Assembly: GCA_963768565.1 (NCBI GenBank)
Contig: CAVYIO010000008.1
Location: 124,001 to 188,000, forward strand
Length of the DNA stretch: 64,000 bases
Origin: JABDKH01 sp963768565
GTDB lineage: Bacteria; Bacteroidota; Rhodothermia; Rhodothermales; JABDKH01
Direction of reading: 5' to 3'
Positions 21,342 to 31,105 of this stretch are shown here, in pieces. Each line of letters begins with the position of its first letter. Position 1 is the first letter of the stretch. The translations under genes and the position numbers were made by a program. A model generated the notes under the pieces. That model made no database searches and was not told the origin of the DNA. It worked only from the letters and a program-made list of their open reading frames with translations.

Positions 21342-21719
21342 ATGCCGCACACGATCGAGATACGCGATGATCCCGGCATCGCCCGAGTATGCATCGACGG
21401 GAGCGTTGATCTCGGGTACTGGCGTTGGGTGCTGTTCGACGCACTGCAGCGAGGCCAGAAGCAACAGGTTTCTCTATTTCTGCTAGACCTGCGAACGGCC
21501 GATCTTATCGTTGACCCTTCGGAACTGCAGGACATGGGCGAAACCGTGCGCCGGCTCCTGGCTCCCGACGTGCGTGTTGCCGGAGTGATTTCCCCCACTG
21601 ATAAAGCTCCGGCCAGCGATCATCACGATCTGAGCGATACGCGTTTCGTCCACCTGTTTGCATCCGAGGACGATGCACTCCGCTGGCTGTCCAGTGACAG
21701 CCGAGAGGCAGCGGCATAG
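21342..21719 (+). CDS. STAS/SpoIIAA-like small protein
   Basis: About 125 residues from the start MPHTIEIRDD; the frame is open from a GTG at 21234, but the extra N-terminus does not look conserved. The pattern of IEIRDDPGIARVCIDGSVDL, a helix, then SLFLLDLRTADLIVD resembles the alpha/beta STAS-SpoIIAA fold seen in anti-anti-sigma factors and in small lipid-binding-like proteins. The ending FVHLFASEDDALRWL matches the SpoIIAA-like family. No phosphorylatable serine site can be assigned with confidence. Its partner is unknown. Confidence 0.55.
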   Translation: MPHTIEIRDDPGIARVCIDGSVDLGYWRWVLFDALQRGQKQQVSLFLLDLRTADLIVDPSELQDMGETVRRLLAPDVRVAGVISPTDKAPASDHHDLSDTRFVHLFASEDDALRWLSSDSREAAA

Positions 21720-21765
21720 GCGGGCGGGGTGACGCGTCCGCTACCCGGCAGTATGAATGTGGCGG

Positions 21766-22029
21766 GTACAGAATTCCGTCGTTGATCTGTTCGCCACGCG
21801 GTGCGATTCTTTTCGATCTTCCGGAATTGTCGATGGTTGGTGTCGAGGTGTATGACGTGCTCTGGCGCCTGGTCAACCGACTAGGCCGCAGATGCTCTCG
21901 GCGGGTACCAACAGGCAGTTCACGCCGGATGCCGCAGGTCTGGCGTCTGGCATGTACGCCTACCGCATTACGACCCGTACGCAGCGTCGCCACGAAGTGA
22001 GGATGGGAATATTTCTCGTCGCCCGCTAA
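21766..22029 (+). pseudogene. Orphan T9SS sorting-domain remnant
   Basis: The segment encodes only the end of a T9SS protein. One frame reads ILFDLPELSMVGVEVYDVLW and another, after a one-base step near 21890, reads SAGTNRQFTPDAAGLASGMY and YAYRITTR and ends MGIFLVAR with a stop at 22027-22029. The upstream gene ends at 21719, so the catalytic or structural part of the protein is missing. It appears to be the surviving tail of a deleted surface-protein gene. Confidence 0.6.
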
Positions 22030-22158
22030 CACCACGATTGACGATCGACCGGACCGCCCGCGTCCAGTAGTCATCCGCCGTCCTGTTGTTCGATCGCGTG
22101 GCGCCGACTACCTTCGACTTTCGGTGCTTTGTCCCACTCTCGATCACGACCGACACGT

Positions 22159-23498
22159 ATGCGCACTCGCGATGCGGAGGCCTCAAGAATCTATCGACTG
22201 CTGGCACGCTACGTAAGTATCGAGCCGGATGAAGTGGCTGCCGTCCTCTGGTCGGCATTGTACTTCTTCTCTCTGCTGTGCGGCTACTACATCTTGCGGC
22301 CCATGCGTGAAGAGATGGGCATCGCCGGAGGGATCGAGAATCTCGACTGGATGTTCACCGGGACCTTCGTGGCCATGCTCGCCGCAGTTCCCGCTTTTCG
22401 GGTGGGCCGCCGCGCGATACCGTCGGTCACGCCTCCTCCCCGCCGTCTATACGTTTTTCATTGCGAACATCATCGGCTTCTACGCGCTGTTCGTATCCGA
22501 CATTACCCATGCCTACGTAGCACGGGCGTTCTTCATCTGGGTCAGCGTGTTCAATCTTTTTGTCGTGTCGGTCTTCTGGAGCTTCATGACAGACGTGTAC
22601 TCCAATCAGCAGGCGCGGCGACTGTTCGGATTTATTGCGGCCGGCGGGACGCTCGGCGCGCTCACCGGACCCGCTCTGACGGCTGCCCTTGTCGGACGGC
22701 TTGGAACCGCCAATCTGCTTCTCCTCTCAGCCGGCTTTCTCGCTCTTTCCCTGCTGTGCATCAGCCGGGTTCTGCGCTGGGTGAGGCTTCGACCCGTCTC
22801 CGTGGCGGACGCCGGAGATGCCGGCTACAAACAACACTGATTCGGACAACGCATTAGGAGGCAATATCTTCGCCGGAATTCCTCTCGTTATACGTTCGCC
22901 TTATTTGCTCGGAATCTGCGCACTGATTCTCCTGTACACGACGCTGGCGACCTTCCTCTATTTCCAGCAAGCAGAGATCGTACGCGACAGCTTCGCCGAT
23001 CCGGCCGCAAGGACCTCCGTGTTCGCAGGAATGGACTTCGCGACGAATCTGCTGACCGTTTTGGCCCAGGTATTTCTCACGGCCAGGATCGTTCGCAGGT
23101 TCGGGATTGCCGTCACCCTTGCACTTATTCCCGTGGGACTTGCGGCGGGTTTCCTGATTCTCTCGTTTGCGCCTGTTCTCTCCGTACTCGTGGTTTTGCA
23201 GGTACTGCGAAGAGCCGGTAACTTCAGTATCATGAAACCGGCCCGCGAGATGCTCTATGTGGTGCTTGGACGCGAAGAGAAGTACAAGGCCAAGAACTTC
23301 ATCGATACGGTGGTATACAGAGGTGGTGACGCAGTCAGTGCGTGGGCGTATTCCGGCCTTCAAGCTCTTGGCCTTACCCTATCCGCCATCGCATTCCTCG
23401 CGGTGCCGCTTGCGGCGCTCTGGGCATGGATTTCGTATCGTCTCGGCACCGAGAACCAGGCGATCGTCCGGCGCACGACCGATCATTCTGCCAAGTAA
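22159..23498 (+). pseudogene. Npt/ATP:ADP carrier-like MFS transporter, two frameshifts
   Basis: Three frames in order make one ~445-residue membrane protein. The first has LLCGYYILRPMREEMGIAGG, a signature of bacterial relatives of nucleotide translocases. The second (from about 22430) has MTDVYSNQQARRLFGFIAAG and GTLGALTGPALTAALVG. The third (about 22815 to 23498) has TRVMKPA-like NFSIMKPAREMLYVVLGREE and KAKNFIDTVVYRGGDA. Both breaks are single extra bases, near 22425-22445 and 22800-22830. Free-living bacteria carry these proteins with unknown substrate; ATP exchange is unlikely outside obligate intracellular species. It is followed 23 bases later by the aldo/keto reductase gene. Confidence 0.75.
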
Positions 23499-23521
23499 TT
23501 CAAGCTCTGGAGGTTGATACA

Positions 23522-24457
23522 ATGAAGTGGTTCTCGTCCCACTTGACGCGTCGCGACGCCATCCGTACAGGAGTCGGTATGCTCGCGGGTTTGACCCTGC
23601 GTCGGTTCCCTTCCCTTTCCGATCCCCGAGAACTTGTAGCACGGCCCATTCCATCTTCCGGCGAGATGCTTCCCGTGATTGGAATCGGTACCGCACGACG
23701 CTACGATGTGGGTGCGGCGGAGGATGAGCGTGCGCCGCTGCGCGCCGTGCTAAAGCAGTTTCCAGAGATGGGCGGACGACTCGTTGACACGGCGCCGTCG
23801 TACGGCAGAGCAGAGCCCGTAGTTGGTGAACTCGTCGCCGAAATTGGTAACCGCGATTCGCTGTTCCTCGCGACAAAGGTTCGGTCTCGCACCGCGGCCG
23901 AAGGCGTTGCCGAAATGAATCGCTCGTTTGAACTGCTACATACGGACGTCATCGACCTGATGCAGGTTCATAATCTCGTCGGTGTGAGCGAAATGCTCCC
24001 CGTCCTTCGAGCGTGGAAAGCAGAGGGCCGTATACGATACCTCGGCGCGACCACCTCACGCTCCTCCCAGTATGAGGAATTTGTCGCAACAATGGAACGC
24101 GAGGACATGGACTTTATCCAGGTCAACTACTCGCTCGCAGACCGGGCAGCGGCAGATCGAATCTTGCCCCTCGCTGCAGATCGCGAAATGGCGGTGCTAG
24201 TCAACCTTCCGTACGGTCGCGGCCGACTATTTAGCGCGGTCGGTGACAGGCCGCTACCTGATTGGGCCGCGCAGTTCGACTGTGGCAGTTGGGGTCAGTT
24301 CTTTCTGAAATATGTGGTGTCCCATCCGTCGGTGACGTGTGCTATTCCGGGTACAGCCAAGATCTCATATCTGGAAGACAATCTCGGAGCCGCAATGGGC
24401 CGCCTGCCGACTCCGGCACTTCGAAAAAAGATGGAGCGCTTCTTCGACGACCTCTAG
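23522..24457 (+). CDS. Tat-exported aldo/keto reductase
   Basis: A 311-residue protein whose ATG follows a good ribosome site (GGAGG). It begins with a twin-arginine export signal (LTRRDAIRTGVGMLAGLTL). The aldo/keto reductase barrel shows the catalytic Asp-Tyr pair in VDTAPSYG, the Lys in FLATKVRS and the His in MQVHNLV. The cofactor end is present as PGTAKISYLEDNL. It should reduce or oxidise a small carbonyl or sugar in the periplasm, with a bound NADP-type cofactor carried during export. It is in the same direction and close to the transporter gene upstream. Confidence 0.85.
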   Translation: MKWFSSHLTRRDAIRTGVGMLAGLTLRRFPSLSDPRELVARPIPSSGEMLPVIGIGTARRYDVGAAEDERAPLRAVLKQFPEMGGRLVDTAPSYGRAEPVVGELVAEIGNRDSLFLATKVRSRTAAEGVAEMNRSFELLHTDVIDLMQVHNLVGVSEMLPVLRAWKAEGRIRYLGATTSRSSQYEEFVATMEREDMDFIQVNYSLADRAAADRILPLAADREMAVLVNLPYGRGRLFSAVGDRPLPDWAAQFDCGSWGQFFLKYVVSHPSVTCAIPGTAKISYLEDNLGAAMGRLPTPALRKKMERFFDDL

Positions 24458-24654
24458 GCTCGTCGGGCTCGTCTAACTCGGACGCTGCCGCCCGGCGCCG
24501 GCATTCGCATCTGGAATCGGAGATTCGAAACCGCCAGTAGTAATCTACATCGAGCCTCGAAGGGGCCCAATCAGCCGTGTTTCAGCCGGATATATCAGTA
24601 GTCCGGCTCTCCCGTGCGACCTGCACAACCTCTCACCCCAATTCTGCGGTTGTA

Positions 24655-25146
24655 ATGCGCCATATGCTCTTGGCCGCAATCTGGCTCGCGAGCCTCTTCG
24701 CGGGAGCCGTCAGCGCACAACCCGTCTTCCAGGCAAACGCAGTTCGCGTCGTGTACGATAACGATGCGCTCTTCGTCAGTGCCAGGATGTTCGACAGCGC
24801 TCCCGACTCGATCTTCGCTTGACCGGGTCGCCGGGACACGGGCACGCTACTAGCATCGAGAGTGACGACTTCGTCATGTTCATCGATCCGTCCAACGACG
24901 AACGCTCCGGCGACTACTTCGGCATCAACGCCGCCCGTACAATTAACGACGGCGTCCTGTTGAACTACGATCGGGATGACGAGACGTGGGATGGTGTTTG
25001 GGAAGCCAATGCTTGAATAGGCGATAAAGGCTGGACCGCCGAATTTCGGATCCCCTGCTCGCCGTTGCACTTCTACGTTGCTGAGGAGCACGTCTGGGGT
25101 GTCAATTTCAGGCGCCAAAATGGTACGGAAAAAGAGATCGTTCAGT
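24655..25146 (+). pseudogene. DUF5916 (CBM9-like) gene remnant with a nonsense codon
   Basis: Signal peptide (MLLAAIWLASLFAGAVSAQP) is followed at once by RVVYDNDALFVSARMFDS, which is normally ~60 residues further in. A frame break or insertion follows after PDSIFA. The next frame reads DDFVMFIDPSNDERSGDYFGINAA, then DETWDGVWEANA, a TGA stop at about 25015, then GDKGWTAEFRIP. These are successive pieces of the carbohydrate-binding-like N-terminus of DUF5916 proteins, usually followed by an outer-membrane barrel. The barrel is missing. The stop looks like a CGA to TGA change, so this gene is truly decayed rather than only misread. Confidence 0.75.
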
Positions 25147-25385
25147 GATCGTCGACTCCAAATCTGGCTCGATGTCGATGAGGCCTCTCGAGGAATGTGA
25201 TTCACATCGGAGCGACGGCGGCGGGTGTCACCAACCGTAAGTTCACGCCCTACATGACACTTAGGCGAAAACCCCTAGAGCACAATCTATTCAGTGGTAT
25301 GCTAGCGAAGCGAGAGTCGAACGACTGCCTATTGAACCTGTATTCGATTTCCCGCGAACTTGTCAGAACCATTTGAAGGGCTCCG

Positions 25386-26559
25386 ATGGAGATCCAACAA
25401 CACCTTCGCTCATTCTCCCTCGCGTTCACGAACATTGCGTTGCTGGCCCTGGGTCTGCTCGCGTTCTCCACGGAGCCGCCGGTTCGTTCGGCCGACTACT
25501 GCCGATGTGGATCACTCGACATCCGGCAAGGACATGTATATGCGTGCGTGCGCGTCATGTCACGGATCCGATGGACGCGGCGCTCCGCAGATTCAGGTCG
25601 GGTTCGTCGACCCCCTGCCCGACTTTACTGACTGCAGCTTTGCAAGCCGCGAGCCCGCTGCCGACTGGGTGGCAGTTGCCCACGACGGGGGGCCCGTCCG
25701 TGGCTTCGGGCGCATGATGCCTGCTTTTGGCGACGCGCTCACTATTGAACAGCTGGAGAAGATCATCGCATATGTCGGTTCACTGTGTACCAATAGCGCG
25801 TGGCCAAAAGGCGAATTGAATTTGCCGCGCGCGCTCGTGACGGAGAAGGCGTATCCAGAGGACGAGGCGGTGCTCACGACCACGGTCAACGCCGAGGGCA
25901 CAGGCAGCATTGCCAACAAGTTCGTGTACGAGAAACGGTTCGGGGCGCGCAACCAGATTGAGGTCGTCTTCCCATTCTCGATTGTCGAGCAGACGGGTGT
26001 GAGTTCGGCCGGCACCGCCGCGACCAGTGACTGGAACGCCGGTCTCGGCGATGTAGCTGTTGGATTCAAGCGTGCCTTCTATCACCGGGGCGGTACGATT
26101 GCCAGTGTCACGGGCGAAGTGATCCTTCCGACCGGCGACGAAAGTGACGGATTTGGTAAGGGCACGACGGTGTTCGAGCCGTTCGCCTCGTTTGGCCAGC
26201 TTCTGCCTCACGACTCGTTTCTTCAGGCCCAGGCCGGCGTCGAACTACCATCGAATACGGACCGGGCCGAGAGAGAAGGATTCTGGAGAATCGTGGCGGG
26301 CAAGAGCATCACCCAGGGCAAGTGGGGCCGCACATGGTCGCCGATGGTCGAAGTCCTCGGGAAGCGGGAACTCGAAGGATCCGCCACAACCGCGTGGGAT
26401 ATCGTCCCGCAGGTCCAGATCACGATCAGCAAGAGGCAGCATATCATGGCCAATGTTGGAGTGCGCCTGCCGTTAACCGACACCGACGACCGCAGCACCC
26501 AGGTTGTCGTTTACGTACTCTGGGATTGGTTCGACGGCGGACTCCTCGATGGCTGGTGA
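25386..26559 (+). pseudogene. Cytochrome c fused to an outer-membrane beta-barrel, one frameshift
   Basis: Start MEIQQHLRSFSLAF gives a signal peptide; the frame steps by one base near 25480-25500 and the main frame runs to 26559. Residues after the signal (~100) form a class I cytochrome c with the heme motif CASCH and the methionine region GRMMPAFGDALT. The remaining ~270 residues look like a phenol-degradation MetA-type transport barrel (GLGDVAVGFKRAFYHRGGT, VTGEVILPTGDESDGFGKG, ending in aromatic WDWFDGGLLDGW). This heme-on-barrel layout recalls the Cyc2 electron-transfer proteins, though the cytochrome domain is larger. It is 58 bases from the pentaheme cytochrome gene. Confidence 0.75.
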
Positions 26560-26617
26560 TGACCATGCTCGCGAAATACACCGACACAAGCGTCAGTAAA
26601 TCGATGCGAGGAACGAC

Positions 26618-28323
26618 ATGACACAGCGACCCGGGAGGCACCGAGAAGAAAGGAGTGAATGGCATCATCTGAGACACGCGACCCTCCTTCCGATTGCGGG
26701 AGCCGTAATCTTGATCGCCTACGTCTTGCTTGCAGCGGGTGCCAGCCTTGAGGCACACGACGATTCATCGGTTCCGGTGATTGTTTGAAACATCAAACGT
26801 CTGCATGGCATGTCATAACGACCTGGTAACAAGCTCAGGCGAGGACGTGTCAATCGGTTCCGGCTGGCGCGGCTCCATGATGGCGAATGCAGCGCGGGAC
26901 CCCTACTGGCAGGCCGCGGTGCGTAGAGAGATGCTCGACCACCCACCCGCCGCCGCAGCGATTGAAAACGAGTGCTCAACCTGCCATATGCCAATGGCCC
27001 ACTACCGGGCACGCGTGAAGCGAACTGACGCGAAGCTCTTTGCCCATCTGCCCGTGCTGCCCACACCTCTGGCGCCAAATCGCGATGCCGTGCTCGCGGC
27101 GGATGGGTTGGGATGCGCCACGTGCCATCAGATCACAGACGAGAACTTCGGAACGCGAGCGAGCTTCGTTGGCGGATTCGTCATCGACCGCCACAAACCT
27201 GCAGGTCAACGGGTCATATACGGACCATTCGATGTCGACCTCGGTCTGACGCGGATTATGCAGTCGGCCTCCGCATTCATTCCGAAGAAAGGGGAACACA
27301 TCCAGGACTCCGAGTTGTGCGCGAGCTGCCACACCCTGATCACGCACGCGCTCGATGAAAACCACCAGGCAGTCGGTGAGCTCCCCGAGCAGGTGCCGTA
27401 TTTGGAGTGGCTCCACAGCGGCTACGCGAATGAGAAGAGCTGCCAGAGCTGCCATATGCCGATCATCCAGGACAGCGTCGAAGTCAGTAGCGTGTTGGGT
27501 GACAGACGTGCCAACGTCAATCGCCACAGCTTCCGCGGCGGCAATTTTCTGATTCCTCGAATGCTAAATCGTTTCAAAACCGAACTCGGCGTCAATGCCA
27601 CGGCGGCCGAGCTTGATGCATCGGTCTCTCGTACACTGGATCACTTGAAGACTCGGGCGGCATCTGTTCGCGTCGACAGGGTGCAGGTCGGCGAAACAGG
27701 TCTGTCGGCCGTCGTAACGGTAACCAATCATGCAGGCCATAAACTTCCGACAGCCTACCCTTCGAGACGAGTCTGGCTGCATGTTACGATCACGGATCAT
27801 CACGGCGACATTGTGTTCGAGTCCGGTGAATTGAATCCGGACGGATCCATCGCAGGAAACGACAACGATATCGGCGAGGGTGCTTTCGAGCTGCACTATC
27901 GGACTATCACCGGGCCCGATCAGGTGCAGGTCTACGAAGCGATTATGGTGGATCCGAAGGGGACTGTGACCACCGGACTTACGTCGGGCATCCGCTACGT
28001 GAAAGACAACCGGATCCTGCCGAAAGGATTCGATAAGCAGACCGCAGACAGCGAGATTGCCGTTCACGGTCGGGCGTCTGAGGATGACAGACTTCGTAGC
28101 AAACGCTGACGTTCTTAGATACGAAGTGGGTGTGGACCCCGCGAATGGGCCGTTTGAAGTGCGCGCGGAACTCTTGTATCAGCCGATAGGATATCGCTGG
28201 GCGATGAATCTTCGTGACTATGACGCTATGGAGACGCAGCGTTTCGTGGACTTCTACGAAAGCCTGTCGCATGCGTCCGCGGTGGTGATGACGAGCGATT
28301 CATGGTCGGGAGACGTCCGTTAG
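26618..28323 (+). pseudogene. Pentaheme cytochrome c, two frameshifts
   Basis: An N-terminal frame from ATG at 26618 has a membrane/signal helix (LLPIAGAVILIAYVLLAAG). A one-base step near 26778-26786 leads to the main frame, with five CxxCH heme motifs: CMACH, CSTCH, CATCH, CASCH and CQSCH. The sandwich domain common in these cytochromes follows (NHAGHKLPTAYPSRRVWLHV). A second step near 28075-28090 gives the tail VLRYEVGVDPANGPFEVRAE and LLYQPIGYRWAMNLRDYDAM to 28323. The intact protein, about 565 residues, would be periplasmic or anchored. With the adjacent cytochrome-barrel fusion it suggests electron transfer across the outer membrane, but no donor or acceptor is identified. Confidence 0.8.
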
Positions 28324-28566
28324 TTGAAGCCTTGAAGACGTCCGGCGCGCTGTCTGGAACGGCGCGTCACAGGACGACTGTCGTTCCCGCAGACGGACAT
28401 TTCAGGCTGGCGCTGGCAATCCGATCCGGCGGTCCCGAGACCGAATGCCCTCGCGACGCGGTTCACCCTGTGAACTGATCACTTTCGGCCGGCACTGAGC
28501 AAAGCACCCGAAGCCTTCGTCGTGAGCCCGATCTCCCTGAGCCGGATCGATACCGATGAGAACTGA

Positions 28567-29449
28567 CTATCCCGGACTGGCCCCCAGCTCAACTACCGCC
28601 ACGAGGGGCAGATGGTCTGAGGCCAGCTGAAGTAGGTCCTGCCACTCCTGATCGTCCGGTTTCAGGTCTGCACCCGTAAACGTCTTGATCACAGTCCAAC
28701 GCCCGGCCGGGCTCACCATCACATAGTCGATTCGTTTTGACGGGTCGTTCGGACGGAAAGGTCCCGCCGGACGATCGGGCTGTCCAGGTATCCTGCCACG
28801 TGTCCCGAATTATTGACATTGGACTACTCCCGGTCTCAGCGTTGAGGTCGCCGGCCAGGATTCCGGGAGAATCCGCGTACGGCTCAAGCGACGAGCCGCT
28901 CCGCCTGAGCAATTCGATCGCGTGGAGTCCCTCTGATGATCGAGATGGGTGGACACGAAAAAGAACGGTTCGGACCATCCCGGCGGTTCAATGAAAGCCA
29001 GAAGTGCGGTACGAGGTTCGCTACCCTCGCGATTCGGCAGTGCGAAGTTCTCGACCCGATCGATCGGGTAGCGCGACAGAATCGCGACACCGTATTCACC
29101 ACCGTCGAATGGCATGGCTGGACCAAACACGTGGTGCATGCCGGTCCGGGACGCCAATTCAGCCGCGAGATCCAGTCCGCCGAGTCGCTTCGTCTGACGG
29201 TCGACCTCCTGCAACGCAACCAGGTCCGGGACCAACCTCCAGAATGACTGCGGCAATCCGATCAAGGTCTCTGGCTCCGTCGGTATTGCGCCCACCAAGC
29301 ACGTTGTACGACATGACGGTGATCCGCTGGCTCGTCTGGATACCAAGATCGCTCGACAGTCGCGGCTGACATCCGCAAAACAGAACGAGTATGAGGCAGG
29401 CTTCCCGCGCCCTGAGCACCGCGCCAAACGCTTCGAAGGTATTATTCAT
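28567..29449 (-). pseudogene. Endonuclease/exonuclease/phosphatase (EEP) family protein, three frameshifts
   Basis: Four frame segments give one protein: start MNNTFEAFGAVL with a likely lipoprotein signal (LILVLFCGC) and ITVMSYNVLGG; then PDLVALQEVDRQT to HVFGPAMPFDGGEYG; then AGDLNAETGSSPMS; then KRIDYVMVSPAGRW to SDHLPLVAVVELG. These are the ordered metal-dependent motifs of the EEP superfamily (sphingomyelinase/DNase I-like): SYNVLGG, QEVD, GDLN and SDHLP. The breaks lie near 29250, 28935 and 28745. Substrate is not deducible. A signal peptide argues for a secreted phosphodiesterase or phosphatase. Confidence 0.75.
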
Positions 29450-29873
29450 TGAATCGGATGTGATCACCTCGCTCCAGCCTGAGGCGCTACTTGACGTCGC
29501 ACGTCCCAATCGGGTAAGTGGTCAACTGCACTGCGTGTTGAGTGATGGACAATTCACCCGCTGCAGGCACCGCCTATTTCACCACGGTAATTTGTCTTCG
29601 AGACGCGACTACTGCCCCACATCATCGTGATGATGTAGATCCCGATGGTCCAAGCTACTGAGAACCGACGGGCGATATTTTGTCACGACGGAATATAGAC
29701 CTCCACCGATAGAATCAGACACCAGTACTCTGGAGGGGCAACGGTCACCGGGAATAGCCGCTCATGAGCGCGCATTCAAGAAGCACATCGCGCCACATCG
29801 ACTCTCTGGAGGTCAGGCGAATTGGACAGGGGCGACTATCTTGCCGGCTGGCGGACAGTTACAGAAGGCTCAG
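29450..29873. other. Intergenic gap with an operator-like palindrome
   Basis: A 424-base gap between the divergent EEP and thioesterase genes. It contains the palindrome ACATCATC-GT-GATGATGT at 29619-29636, 8 bases on each arm, which could bind a dimeric regulator. Small frames here are not protein-like. Confidence 0.5.
29619..29636. promoter_or_regulatory. Palindrome, possible operator
   Basis: ACATCATC and GATGATGT are exact inverse complements separated by GT. It lies roughly midway between the divergent EEP and thioesterase genes. The size fits a dimeric repressor site; no regulator gene is adjacent. Confidence 0.3.
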
Positions 29874-30302
29874 ATGACCGCGCCGACGATGAAACAGCCC
29901 TTCGAACTACTCGTCGACGTCGAGCCCGACGACATCGACGAACTGGGGCACGTCAACAATGTCGTGTATCTGAGATGGATCCAGGACGTTGCGGTTGCGC
30001 ACTGGCAAAGCGCCGCTCCCGCCGCTGATCAGGAATTGCTTCGATGGGTCGTCATGCGCCACGAGGTCGATTACAAACGACCCGCATACCTTCAGGACAA
30101 GGTGGTTGTACGCACCTGGGTCGGCGTGGCCGACCGCCGCAATTTTGAGCGCCACACGGAACTGCTGCGACAATCTGATATGCGGGTTCTCGCCCGCGCC
30201 AGGACCGTGTGGTGCCCCATCGATGCGAAGACAGGGCGACCGACGAATGTGAGCGCAGGAGTCCGGGAACGATTCTCGGTAGAACCGTCGGAGACGGATT
30301 GA
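29874..30302 (+). CDS. Acyl-CoA thioesterase, 4HBT hot-dog fold
   Basis: A 142-residue protein from MTAPTMKQPF; a start at 29889 (MKQPFELL) is also possible. It shows the 4-hydroxybenzoyl-CoA thioesterase pattern: DIDELGHVNNVVYLRWIQ, with the catalytic region Asp-xx-GHVNN, then WVVMRHEVDYKRPAY and a final strand RARTVWCPIDAKTGRP. These enzymes hydrolyse acyl-CoA thioesters in the cytosol. The natural acyl group is unknown. It converges with the lipoprotein gene at 30338. Confidence 0.85.
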   Translation: MTAPTMKQPFELLVDVEPDDIDELGHVNNVVYLRWIQDVAVAHWQSAAPAADQELLRWVVMRHEVDYKRPAYLQDKVVVRTWVGVADRRNFERHTELLRQSDMRVLARARTVWCPIDAKTGRPTNVSAGVRERFSVEPSETD

Positions 30303-30337
30303 CGAGACCGATCGCCGAGGGTACCGGACGCGCTCGC

Positions 30338-31105
30338 CTACTCTACTTTGACACGGGCATCTTCGACAAGTACATCGTAGGCGTATCCGTAGCCAAAGTC
30401 CTTGTCGGTTGCTACCACGCCCGTCACAACCACAGTCTGCCCCACTTCAACCACATCGGCGGTTGTGACGGTCAGGTCGTTCTTGCCTGGTTCGCCGGTG
30501 CCATCCTGCACGTGCAGCCAGTTCGAGCCCATGATGTTCGAATTGAACTTGACGACCTCCCCACGAAACGACACCGAGCGTCCAGACAGTTCATCACTCT
30601 TGGCGATAATATCTCCAACGCGATGACCACCGTCAACGATCGGAATCTGGTCCGCACTTACCGATGAGGCCATTGCGTCTGCATCCTCTCCGACCGGTGG
30701 ATGCCCGGTGGGCAGGCTGGTCGGGATCGACGCGGCGCCTCCAATCTCGACACCCTCTACGAAGTAAACCACATCAAAATCACGGTCGAGCGCACTGCTG
30801 TGAAAGTCCCGCATCGGCATGCCGGCAGGGACGACGACGTTGTCGCCTACCTGAACCTCGGTTGTCGGAGCCGCCGCCCAGAACGTCTCATCGCCGCTGT
30901 CGATGTGGAGATATGAATACCCGGCGGCGTCCATGGTCTCCAGCACGGTGCCGGCGCGAGCGCCCGCGACTGCCTGCACGGCTTCACTCGGCTCTGACGG
31001 GACGGCTGTAGTCGCCTGTTCGGTCTTTGCCTCGGGATCAGAGCAGGCGCTTACCAGGACAGCAACGATCACAATGATCAGTATTTGATAAGGGTTCCTT
31101 TGCAC
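30338..31105 (-). CDS. NrfJ-related lipoprotein with OB-fold domain
   Basis: A 255-residue protein. I chose the GTG at 31105 because it follows a strong GGAGG site and starts the lipoprotein signal ILIIVIVAVLVSAC; the frame is open further upstream. The middle has the NrfJ-type pattern AGTVLETMDAAGYSYLHID, then WAAAPTTEVQVGDNVVV, MRDFHSSALDRDFDVVYFV. The C-terminal half is an OB-fold-like domain with IMGSNWLHVQDGTGEPGKND. Proteins with this pair often occur in respiratory-cytochrome organisms such as nitrite-reducing and metal-reducing bacteria, sometimes in nrf loci; the function is not established. Confidence 0.7.
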   Translation of the reverse strand: MQRNPYQILIIVIVAVLVSACSDPEAKTEQATTAVPSEPSEAVQAVAGARAGTVLETMDAAGYSYLHIDSGDETFWAAAPTTEVQVGDNVVVPAGMPMRDFHSSALDRDFDVVYFVEGVEIGGAASIPTSLPTGHPPVGEDADAMASSVSADQIPIVDGGHRVGDIIAKSDELSGRSVSFRGEVVKFNSNIMGSNWLHVQDGTGEPGKNDLTVTTADVVEVGQTVVVTGVVATDKDFGYGYAYDVLVEDARVKVE

